Below are positions 1-11,600 of a stretch of DNA of 64,000 nt, piece by piece (position 1 is the stretch's first letter; each line of letters begins with the position of its first letter). Made by a program: the position numbers and the translations under genes. A model generated the notes under the pieces. It searched no databases. It had not been told where the DNA came from and was given only the letters and a program-made list of their open reading frames with translations. The DNA comes from Erigeron canadensis (lineage: Eukaryota > Streptophyta > Magnoliopsida > Asterales > Asteraceae): the NCBI RefSeq assembly GCF_010389155.1, contig NC_057769.1, positions 17,050,735-17,114,734 on the forward strand, given 5' to 3'.

Positions 1-2231
1 CATCTGCAGGGATCATTTTCTCATATATAAATATAAATATATAAGTGAGGGTTTCATTTTAGGTTTCAAAGTACCCATCAGCTTTGGTCACGACTTATAT
101 CACTCATACGATAATGGAGAGGTAGAGGAAGGATCCAAATGAAAGCTACGTGAGACCCTAGGAGTACACAAGTGAAACGGGGAAACAAAACTGGAAGTTT
201 AAGATAGGAGGCGGGGGGTACTGAACGGTGGACAACAACGTCTTACACGCTAACTCAAAAGGCACTAGCGTAACACACGATCAGAATGGGCGTCTTGCAC
301 GCTGGAGAAGGATGGCTCACTGTTTGGGACGATGGTCCTTGACGTTTGGGATGCTGGGCAAAGGAAGATGAGCGTACGGGACGGTTGGTTGGACCGTTTC
401 ATACGGTGGCTTGCAAAGAAGGTTTTCAACATCTGGACCAATGTTTCTTAGCGTAAAACAGAGAAGGTCACCATTTGGGTTAGAAATGGAACATCTAGGC
501 CACCGTCTGGGACGGTGGCTTTGACGTCTGAGACGGTGGAGAGGGGCTGAACGTGTCGCAGTAGCCAAGCAAGACAAAACTGACCCATTTGCATTCAAAT
601 CCAAACATCTGACCTTAAATTGACTCGTGGTGATGAAAAACCGCTTTTGTGCATAGTTAAACAACATCATACGTAAACAAACATAACTCAACCTCATGAC
701 AATAATTTGAATCAACCATTACTTGTTTAATTTCGAAATTGACCACCAAAACCCTAATTAAAAACCCTAGTTTGACCTTGGAAGCTTGAACTAAATTTTG
801 GAAGCTTTTGCAAGCGAAATAAGATGTAACCCACTTCAAAATTCGATCCATAACATCATTTCTATACTGAAAATCGGCTTTGACCCAATTCAGTGACCAA
901 GAACCCTAATTTTGACCTACAAGTGTTTTTTACTCAATTTTTGACCAACATCACATGGGTTTGACTTACAAATATGATTACGAGCATCAAATGATAAATT
1001 CAAGACAATTTTAACTTACCAATTCGTCCACCAAAGCTAAATTCCGAAATTGACCCGATTAGAGAGATTTCTTGTGTTTGAAGAATCAAATTTGTGATAT
1101 GTTGTTAAGATGATGATGTTGTTGATGATTTTTGCACTAATCCAACTTGAACACATTAAATGAGGTAGAAAATTTAGAGAGAGACTGAGAGTGTGTGTTC
1201 TTTAGTTCATGCAATAAGTAAGAGAGAGAGAGGGGGAGAGTGATGTAAGAATGAGTGGATGGGTGGAGATGTGGGTGTAAGAGTTGGAGGGATAAGGTTG
1301 GGTTATTCTAGATGGGTCATGGGTTAGGTCAATGGGTTTACCCGTTTTAGTTTACTAGTTTATTTAATCGATATCTCGCACCGTCAAGTATTGTATCATC
1401 AACAAAGTAATCAATCGATCCGTTAAGCATATCGTACATCATTATGTCTAAAAATGAACTCAATTACGTCGTTAATTAAATTCATTAGTCAAATTAAGCG
1501 TAAGGTCAAACGGTCAAAAGTCATGGATGTTACATTTTATCTCTTAACTATTTAATTAATTAAGCACCTCCGGGTCTTATTTATTCATAGGAGCGCTTCG
1601 TATAGGTGAGCTTCTTATAGTGATTCGAAAGAGTACATCATCAGTTGAAAGCGTTAAAAAAAATATAATTTTTTCACCTAGCACTCTTTAAAATATTTCA
1701 TCAACACTACACTACCTCATCAACATTAATTATTTTTATCTTTTATATCTCATTTATCTTTTAAAATATATACTCATTAACCTTTACATCAATTATCTAC
1801 ACCACTCGATGTCGTCTCTACCACCAACAGTGCCCCCCACCACGGCACCACCACATCGTCACCCCACGGCCACTATCGTATTGCGCGGATACCGTGTTAG
1901 TTATCTATAATATCTAATAAAACAAACCACCCATTTTTTTTAAACTTTATGCCTATGCAAAACCAAAAACACTCTTCTCCTTTATTAACTAATTTAAACA
2001 TATGCATCTAATATACCTATAATACCCTTATTGAAATAATTTACAGTATATATCCTCAACAATTAAAATAACCACAATACCACCTTTAATATCAATTACT
2101 TTTACATTAACCACCAACATCGCCCCCATCACCATCCCCATTTCCGTCCCCCTACCGCCCCCACAATCACCTCCGTTCTCATTACCCGTCGTCACTGCAT
2201 TGTGCGGGCATAAATATAGTATACTCGTAAT
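1..2231. other. AT-rich intergenic DNA upstream of the ARF-GAP gene
   Basis: I see no gene here. Positions 300-560 contain imperfect repeats of a GGGACGGTGG/TTGACGT type motif. Positions 600-1080 are rich in TTGACC and AACCCTAA words. Positions 1140-1250 are GA-rich. Two similar segments (about 1690-1900 and 2020-2215) each run from CCACCA-rich DNA into a short hairpin containing GCATTGTGCGGG or GTATTGCGCGG, which resembles degenerate Helitron 3' ends, but the diagnostic CTRR terminus is not clear. A 132-codon antisense reading frame at 317-715 has low-complexity composition and no recognisable domain, so I do not call it. Confidence 0.5.
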
Positions 2232-2696
2232 TAATTAGTTCCCATATTTTCTATCGATACAAATAATAAAATGTTCTTTATTCAAACTATTTGAAAGAAC
2301 GACAACTATTCATTTCATTCATATATCATACACTTCTCTTCATTTTCATCATCATATCGTTCTTTCCTTCCAACTCACCAAAAAGAAGAGCATATTATTT
2401 GTCTAATTCAGTCAGCTAATCTAATAGAAAAACTTTTTTTTATATTTAATATTGGTATGATTCTACGATCCATTTGATTCCAGCTATGCTAACTTGGTTA
2501 CAATCCATTAATTATTTGTTTGATTGCAACCTTTGGTTTGTTTTTGAGATCTCGATCTACTCTATCTATTTATGAAACAATCAACTTGTTATTATTTCAA
2601 AGTAAGTTTATACTCTGAATATACTACTTTGAGATTAGATTATATTTGATGTTTTTGTAGTAGAGAGAGTCGGGAGCTTTCGAGGCCATAAAAAGA
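2232..2696 (+). promoter_or_regulatory. Promoter and 5' leader region of the ARF-GAP gene
   Basis: This is the stretch between the upstream repeats and the first ATG. It is pyrimidine-rich around 2320-2400, as plant leaders often are. A good splice acceptor (TTTTTGTAG, ending 2660) lies 36 bases before the start codon, so a 5'-leader intron is likely. The donor is uncertain (a candidate GGTATG is near 2453). No single TATA box stands out. The transcription start cannot be placed from sequence alone. Confidence 0.4.
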
Positions 2697-5600
2697 ATGA
2701 GTCAACCATCATCAACTGGAAAACCATCTTCTGGTATGTATGTATGATCATTTGTAATGCATCTATATTCTTAAAAGTTATTCATTTCCCTGTGTGTAAA
2801 TATATATATATATATATACATGGTAGGGTTAATGTGAGAGAACCTGAGAACCACTAGTTTATTTCCATCTTTCTCCTTTTTGGTGGGGTCTTTAGTTTTT
2901 TAATTTTTGAATCTTTTTTTTGTTTTTTATTTTCTTCTAACAAAAATCCATTCCAAAAAAAAATAAAAAATTTAATTCTTTTTAAGAAAAACCATATGGG
3001 TTACGTGTTGAAAACGTATGGATATGGTACGGGCGTTGCCCTCATCCGTTCTAAAGGGGGTGTCACCGTGCATTGGGGAATGGTATGGATTTGATGGGCG
3101 GCGATCTAAGAGATGGTTGCGGTTTGATACAGTACGTGCGTAGCCCTTAACTCTTAGGACTAAGCCCTTAAAGATGTTCTTTTAGTGGTTCTCATGGTTC
3201 TCATCAACTTTTTTGTTCTCACTTGATCACTTCACTATATATATAAAAAAAGGGTAAATGCCTAGGAACCCCTTAGTCCTATGGAGGAATTTTTACTCTC
3301 AAGCTGGCGACCTTGCAACGCTGCCTGGCGGTGAAACCCCAGAAACCTTGGCTGGTTGAATATGCTTTTGCAGGGATTCGAACCTGGTGGTGTTCCCACC
3401 AAGTCGCTTTTTAGGGGGCAGGTGGCCACTGGCTGTAACCCAGATGGTTCTTCACTATATATATATATATATATATACATATATGGTGTAAATAGTCTCT
3501 AATACTTGGGGTAAATAGTCTCTAATACTTATGTTTACTTTTCTTTACTCTTGTACATAAGAAATGAGATTCAATCTTTTACTCCAAATTTATAAGCCGT
3601 TTCTTTCACTTGTATAACTATCTGGTTTCCTTCATCAATCCCCGAATAATATAATAAAAAAATATATTAAATCAATCATCTTCCTAGAAAGAAAAGAAGT
3701 AGGGGACTCTTAACGAATCACATGTAGAGATATTGATAACACACATAGAGTTAATGGTATTGCATAACTAATTGATTGAGCAGCAGCTCCTAGACCACCT
3801 AAAAAAGAATATTTATTATTGGAGCCATATCCTCACATAAGAAGGCCGACAAGGGCAATACTTGAAATTGCAATCCATAAAAAAACACCGATACCGGCTA
3901 GAACAAGACGATACCCAAAAGGAATTACTAAATAACTTAATAAAATTGCTATGACTGCAATAGATGGTCCAATACTAAATAAACGAATATCTCCTCTAGA
4001 TGGAAGAAGGTTTTCTTTGAAAAGTAATTTTGTACCATCTGCTAGAGCTTGAAGAATTCCTAAAGGTCCTGCGTATTCAGGACCAATACGTTGTTGTATA
4101 CCTGTTGATATTTCACTTTCTAACCAAACAATAACTAGTACACCTATTGGGATTCCTAATACAAGAGTAAAAATAGGGATAAGCATCCATATGATCCCAT
4201 AGACTTCTTTTAAGGATTCCAATCTAGAAAAAGAATTGATAGGTTGTAATTCTGTTGTATCAATTATCATTTTAATGATCAACTTCTCCATAATAATATC
4301 TATACTACCTAGTTACGTCATAATATTAGCCAATTTCATTCTTTTAACTAACTGAGGAAGAATTTGCAAATTAATAAACCTCGGCGGGCGAATTTTATAT
4401 CGCCAAGGGAAAACACCCTTATCTCCTATCAGAAAAATTCCCAATTCTCTTTTTGGTGCTTCGACTCTCGCATAAAGTTCTTGCTTCGACAATTCAAAAG
4501 TCGGAGAAGGTTTTTTACTAATGAATTGATAGTCAAACTCATACCAAACAGTATGTTTTACTTTATTAAGGCGGTGGATTTCTAAATTTTCATAGGGCCC
4601 TCCCGGAATTTGCCATTGGACTTCCCAATCAAACTCATCGTAACACTCGTAATGATCAACTTTACGAAGATCCCATTGTATTCCGGAAGCTCGTAGCATT
4701 GGTCCCGACAAACCCCAATTTATTGCTTCCTCTCCACCAATAATGCCTACTCCTTCAACTCGTTCTAAAAAAATGGGATTCCGTGTAATAAGCTTTTGAT
4801 ATTCAGCAATCCCTGTTAAAAAATAATCGCAAAAATCCAAACATTTTTCTATCTATCCATGGGGTAAATCAACAGCAACTCCACCAATACGAAAATAATT
4901 GTGCATCATTCGCATACCGGTGGCAGCTTCGAATAGGTCATAAATCAATTCTCTTTCTCGAAAAATATAGGAGAAGGGGGTCTGTACCCCAATATCTGCC
5001 ATAAAATGGGAAGATATACGACTTAACTCCAACATAATGACTCTGATATAACTAGCCCTTTTAGGGACTTGAATATTGCCCAATTGCTCTGGCGCATTTA
5101 CAGTTATTGCTTCTGTGAACATAGTAGCTAATAAGCTAAATAATCCCAACGTGTTACATAAGGCAAATATTGTATAATTGTTTGATTTTCTGAAATTGTT
5201 TCCATACCTCTGTGTAAATAACCCGATATGGGTTCATAGTCAATAACATCTTCACCATCTAGAGTAACAATGAGTCGAAGAACACCATGCATTGATGGGT
5301 GGTGAGGTCCCATATTGACTATGATGAGGTCTTTTCTTGTAGCCGGTACAATCATAGGTTTTTCTTGATTCATTCTTCCATGAATTGCTGAAAGCGAAAA
5401 GAAGTTCATCAAACTCAAACTATCTCTTCAAATTAACGAGTTTTTCTCTCGAATATTCAACTGCCCTATTAATTCTTTATAACGTGCTCTATTTTTTTTT
5501 TTTTTGACAAATAAGCCAGTAGCCGTTGACGTTTTCCCAGAATTTTCCGTAGACCTATCTGAGATAAATAATCTTTTTTGTGCAATTCTAAATGTGAAGT

Positions 5601-8600
5601 AAGTCTTCGTATCTTGTTGGTGAAACTTACTACTTGAAATTCAACAGATCCACTGTTTTCTTTGTTTCTTCTTGTTCTTGCAAAATAATTGAAATAAATG
5701 AATTTTTTACCATAAAAGAATTTCACACCCCCCCTTGTTACAAATATTTATTTTATGGATCGGTAATAATAATGTCAGAAATGTTAATGTAGTATACACA
5801 ATAATCATAGTTAAATTATTTATTTTGCAGGGATTCGAACCTGGGTGGTGTTCCCACCAAGTCGCTTTTTAAGGGGTCAGGTGGCCACTGGGCTGTAACC
5901 CAGATGGTTCTTCACTATATATATATATATATAATATATATATAATATATATATACATATGGGGGGAGGAAAGGTTATTTAAGAACCCACAAATAAAAAA
6001 GAACTCAAGAACCATTCTGGACCACACATTCTTTCTCCCTTTCTCTCTTTTCAAATAAATAATAAAATTCACTCAAATCATTTAAAATGCTTTATCTCAC
6101 AAACCATAAATCGTTAGACGAAACAAAAAGCATGGGTAGTCTTAAAATTTCGTCCTCTTTCATTAGAGATCCAATTCGATATAATTTTGACGACTTTTTA
6201 ATTTACGTTTTTTTTCCTCTTGTACTTGTGTACCTACATGTGTAGGATCATTGTTTGATGTACACAACAATGAAGGTTATGGGTGGAGCCCGTCAATCTA
6301 TAGCGGGGCCATGGTGGCCAAGGGCGGAGCCCGTCAGTCCATGGCGGAGCCATAGCGGCTAAAGGCGGAGCCCGTTAGGTAGATCTCCTATCACTGGTTA
6401 CCCCCTATGACCTATCACCCTCTATGACCTATCACACTATGACCTATCACCCCCACCAGCTTTGGTTTATGAATATCCTTAAGGGCGAAGCCCGCTCCGA
6501 ATCATAATTTTTGTTCAACCTACACATGTGTAAGTTATGTGTAAGTATAAAAAATAAAACGAAAATTAAAAAGTCGTCAAAAGTATATCGAATTGAATAT
6601 CTAATGAAAGAGGACGAAATTTTACGACCACCCATGTTTTTTGTTTCGTCTAACGATTTACGGTTTGTGAGATAAAGCATTTGAATGATTTTGGTGAATT
6701 TTATTATTTAATTGAAGAGAGAGAGAGAGAAAGATTTGTAGTCCAGAATGGTTCTTGAGTTCTTTTTTTTTTTTAATGATTTCTCAAAATAACTCAACCC
6801 TATACGGGGGATGGTTATATAAGGCTCACATAATTTGTTTAATCCATAAAATTTATGGGGGCCCAATCATTTATTCATTAAATATAATTGTAGAAAATCT
6901 GAGGGGTTATACACCTAAGATTAGGTGCGGGACAACCTTATATTGACTTTTTCCTATATATATAGGGGTTGTTATTGTAAAACAAGTATTAAAGTAAAAC
7001 AAGTATATATATTGATGCACGAAGATTCACGAAGCACAAGTATATATATTGATGCACGATGATTTTCATGATGCAGGCTTATTTCCTGTGAAAAGAAACC
7101 TATTTTTTTTTATTTGTTTTACTTCAATGTTTTTTTTTTTTTTACCTAGAACCTATATATAGAAGATAGATAGATAGGATTGGGTTAGTTTGTAAACACC
7201 CCTTCCAAAAAGAAAACGACAACAATTCTCAGCCACACATTTCCCCTTCCTCACGTCCCCTCCTCTTCTTCCCCCACTGCCGACACCATCCCCACCACCG
7301 TTCTACCGCCGCCAACACCACTACCGCCCAAACCACCAGCATCACCGTGCCGTTGTCATTCTTTATGATATGATACGGGCGTAGCCCTTAGCGGAACGAG
7401 TGTAGAGGATCCCTCTAGGAAATTTACAAAGGGATGGAGGCTGAACGGATATTGGAATGGTTTGGATTTTATGGGCGACAATCTATATATGGTGCTGGCT
7501 GCCATGGTGATGGAGTGGCGAGGAAGAAGGCTGGCAGTGTTGGTGGTTGCGTAGGCATTCGTTGGTAGCGGCGGCAGGAGAAGAAGAAGAGGTGGAGATA
7601 GGATGGGGGAATGTGTGACTGGGAATTGTTCTTGCTGTCATTTGAGAAGGGTGTGCTTTCCGCTGTATGCTCGTTTGTTTTTAACTACTTGCCTTCAGAC
7701 AGCCGCCAGTTAGTTATCTTATTTCGTATAATGGAGTTTTTCCTCTTGAGCAAAGATCTGGGTGTTCTCAAACTAACTTTCTCTTATATATATAACCACT
7801 ACAGTTAATAACACATAAGGGTAGCAATGTAGCATATGTGAATGGTACTTGTGAACAAAATTATCGGGGCAGTCCACAGTCCTCCCAAGTCCCAACTACT
7901 ATTATAGTGGATCTGCCCTTGTATATATATATCCTTTCCTTGAATGAATATTGTTGATTAATTGCTGAACCCACCTTTTTGTAGGTAACAACACAAGATT
8001 GAAACACCTATTGCAGCAACCTGATAATCGAACTTGTGCTGATTGTGGTGCACCTGACCCTAAGTGGGCGTAAGTTTTTAATTTCTTTTAAAAACTATTC
8101 TACACTTCTGATTTACACTATTTTTACATGTCTTTTTGACAATTATTGGTCAGGCATATATGCCAAATGCTTCTACCATGACGTCTGACAATGTCTCCAC
8201 TTGGTATATGGGTCTTGTGCAAGTTATATAACTCCGAGGCCTTAAAAGTAAAGGCTCGGTTTTGTTTCTTACTAAATTTGGATGCCGCAAAAGTCTAGAG
8301 ACATGTGCAATTGCCATCTTGTAGAAAGAATGGCCGTGCGTTTGGAACTTAGTTTTTAAGCAACAGTCACTAATACTGCTTTTCTGGATATTGGAAAAAT
8401 ATTCTTGTATATGAATTTTTATTAAAATACTTATGGTAAGGTTCCTGAAACAATTAGCGGCTGTTTGGTTCTTAGAATTTATGGGAATTTGGTGGAATGA
8501 AATTTGCATCTTCTTCCACCAGATTTCCGTAAATTTCGGGAACCAAATGGATATAGTTACCTATTGTAGCAAGTTATGGATGCATGAAATATGCTCTCCA

Positions 8601-11600
8601 ACTTTACAAGGAGTGCCTTATGCATATGATTGTGTGTGTATATGTATGTATGTTATCATATATGCAAATATGCATGTTGATGTGTTTATGTTTTGTATCT
8701 GCGTAGTCAGAAACAATACCATCGAATAACCTGTGTATTCAGATAATTACAAAACAAAAGCGTACAAGGTCTTTGTGGATGACTTAACTAATTTTAAGAT
8801 ATAAACTAAGCCATAGACTAAATCGCGCTAATCATCATATCTATTACCCATATGATTTTTCGATAAAGAGACCAGGCAACTCACTTCCATCTTAACATGG
8901 CGAGTTCTAATCATTATATCCTCTGACTTTTCTTAAGTTAAATTAGTTTGCTGCATTTGTTCGTGTATAATAAAATGAATAATTTTCATTTTGGATTTCA
9001 GATCATCCAACATTGGAGTGTTTATCTGCTTAAAGTGTTGTGGGGTGCACCGAAGTCTCGGTGTTCATATTTCGAAGGTACCTCCCTGCCTAAAATAGCA
9101 TTTGACATTAGCTGGAAATACATTTCAAAAGTGCATAATAATCTTTGAATACTGTCCTGCTTTTATTGATTGTTAGTTTCATCTTCTATGTAGTCTTATC
9201 ACTACTTCATTTATATCCTTGACAATAAATAATCAATCTCGATACTTGATTATATACCAAAAAATTAAAATAAATATGGGTCCATCTAGTTTAATTATAA
9301 AAATAATGGACAAAAGGTGTGTTTGCGGGTCAAGCCAACACAACCGGCCGTCCCCTGATTTTGACCGTAACAAAATGTTTGGAAAGGCAATTTAGATACA
9401 GCTACACAAGTTTTACACATATCTACAAGTTGTCCATCATGGGAGTAGAACCCACCCACAACCTACTAGTTAATGGGCCATCACACATGACAATTTGGCC
9501 CATTAGGCATAAATAGCTATATCTTTGCTTGTACCACATAGGAACTGTTTACAATGGTAAACACGTAGCATCCCCAACATCAGAAGTCCTGAACATACAC
9601 TTGCGTCTTTATTCTTTTGATTTTTGATTGAACAGCTGATTGATCTTAAGCTGAATTGTACAGGTCTTATCAGTGACATTGGATGCATGGACTGATAACG
9701 AAATTGATGCAATGATTGACGTAGGAGGAAATGCATCTGCAAATTCAATATATGAAGCATATATTCCTAAAGGGATTTCCAAGCCTGGGCCAAATGTTAA
9801 TCAAGACCAGCGTTCAAATTTTATCAGGTGAATGATCATGCCATGCCAACTTATTATACCCTTTTCTTTATATGTTCAGTATTTGCATAATTATCCTCAA
9901 ACTCATTAAACATGAGTTCCCGACTATACTCTTGATCAACGGCAACGTTTTACGTCATTTATCTCATGCACGTGGCTGAGCCATGAACCTTTGACGTTCT
10001 CTAGTCTCTAGAAGAGGTCTATGATTTGATTTTTTTCTAGTTTCAACTCCTTGTGTGGCATTGCTTTTCAAATAACAAATAAGAATTTTTACATTATGGT
10101 GTTTCAGTTAGATGTTCCTGGTGCACTCAAATTAGTCACTAAGTGGAAACTTAACAAATGCACCTTTTTTTTTTTTTTTTGCATAAGGTCAAAGTATGAG
10201 CTTCAAGATTTCTTGAAACCTAGTTTGAGGATCTTATCAAGTAATTCTAGCTCTCTGATATCAAGTTTGTCCAGAAAGAATATTGACAGTAGTCCGAGTA
10301 GAAAGATTGCCAACAGTATTCCAAGTACTGTAAGTTTATTTGAGAAATATGTCATAATTTGATTCAGTATCGCTTTTACTAGAGATGGTAGGTATATAGG
10401 GTCCGTTGGGTAACAAGTTAAAAATGGGTAGTTTTCGGTATGGGTCACAAGGGCAAGGTTTGGACGGCTGACATGTACTTTTTTGTCACCTCTTTCAATA
10501 AATTTATACATATAATTTGGAATATTACTAAAAAATTACTAATTACAGTTATTATCTAGTTTTTTGAATTAAACGGTTTATGAGGTTTTATTTATATATT
10601 TTGAATACATGTTGGGTGTTTTTTGAGCCGTTTGACCAATTAAAAGATTTATTTTCAGAAGTCATCCATTGATTTATTAGAGCCCAGATAATCCTTGTTG
10701 ACTCGTTATCCATAATTGGTCAATGTCCCCACTTCTAGGCTTCTAGCTCTTGTGATCTTTTGGATGGTTTAGGCAAATTGATTTGTCCATCTGATTATGA
10801 AACTTGCTACAGAAAGGCATGGTCGAATTTATCGGTGTCTTAAAAATCACAGTGGTAAAAGGCACCAATCTTGCTGTTCGTGACATGCTATCTAGTGATC
10901 CCTATGTTATCCTTACACTAGGTCAACAGGTCAGTACCTTCACTTTTATCAAAAAGAGTAAAAGATTATGTATGTGGAGGCCACCAAAGTATTTAACTAT
11001 TCTCATTAACGCCACCCATTTGTTTGCGTTATCATACCTGGTACGTATCTGTCATTTATACCAATTTCGACCAAAATGGTAACTAGTTAAAATAACTTCG
11101 ATGCAATGCAAGTATAGTATTTTCATTGCTTTGCACTTGTAGTTTTGCAAAGGAAAGAATCAAAGATCATTCTTAACATCAAGTCTACAAGTATCTTGTG
11201 ATATAAATATAGAACAAGGCAAAGTGTGATTAGTTGGGAAGATTGGTGTGACTTTAATGTAACATAGGAAGTATTATTATTATTGCTTTGCCCTTTTGAT
11301 TTTGCGGGGAGTTTGTAAATAAAAGTTACCTTTCAAAAAAAAAAAAAAGAAGAAGAAATCTAATGAAAATAATGTTAAATTTTCAAAATTTAAAAGTGTA
11401 GTTGATATGGGTTTATATTTTGCTTTTTGGTTTGGGTTGTTTTTTGGTCAAAGTTGGTATAAATGACACAAATACATCCTTGGGTTGACCTGTATGATAA
11501 CTCTAATAGATAGGTCATAGGTGCCCATATTTCAAAATATACCTGGGGTCCTCCGCATTCATTTTTAAAAACCTTTGTTGCTGTGAACATTAACTATAAT

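Larger units (their letters stand above)
3500..5760 (-). mobile_element. Nuclear insertion of plastid DNA (NUPT): ndhA 5' part, ndhH, rps15
   Basis: About 2.2 kb colinear with the small single-copy region of a chloroplast genome: rps15, ndhH, then ndhA exon 1 and the start of its intron, all on the minus strand. Every reading frame is damaged, so this is an old nuclear copy and not organellar sequence. It lies in intron 1 of the ARF-GAP gene. The left end near 3500 is placed where ndhA-intron-like sequence fades; the right end is somewhere between rps15 (5713) and the SINE piece at 5825. Two SINE-containing segments of about 100 bp bracket it. Confidence 0.85.

Noticed and set aside
317..715. 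132-codon minus-strand open frame
   Set aside because: Low-complexity repeats of GGGACGGTGG type in the DNA explain its openness; no domain, no ATG context or splice structure to support a gene.
3366..3450. tRNA gene on the minus strand
   Set aside because: Only pol III box-like words are present; no cloverleaf or anticodon arm, and the segment is part of a 205-bp SINE.
4364..4585. Plus-strand open frame across ndhH
   Set aside because: Antisense shadow of the plastid pseudogene.
3700..5713. Functional chloroplast genes, i.e. the window being plastid DNA
   Set aside because: Frameshifts and stops in all three genes, and nuclear introns and transposons on both sides.
7611..7808. 65-codon plus-strand frame in intron 1
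   Set aside because: Lies across the right arm of an inverted-repeat element; no conserved domain.
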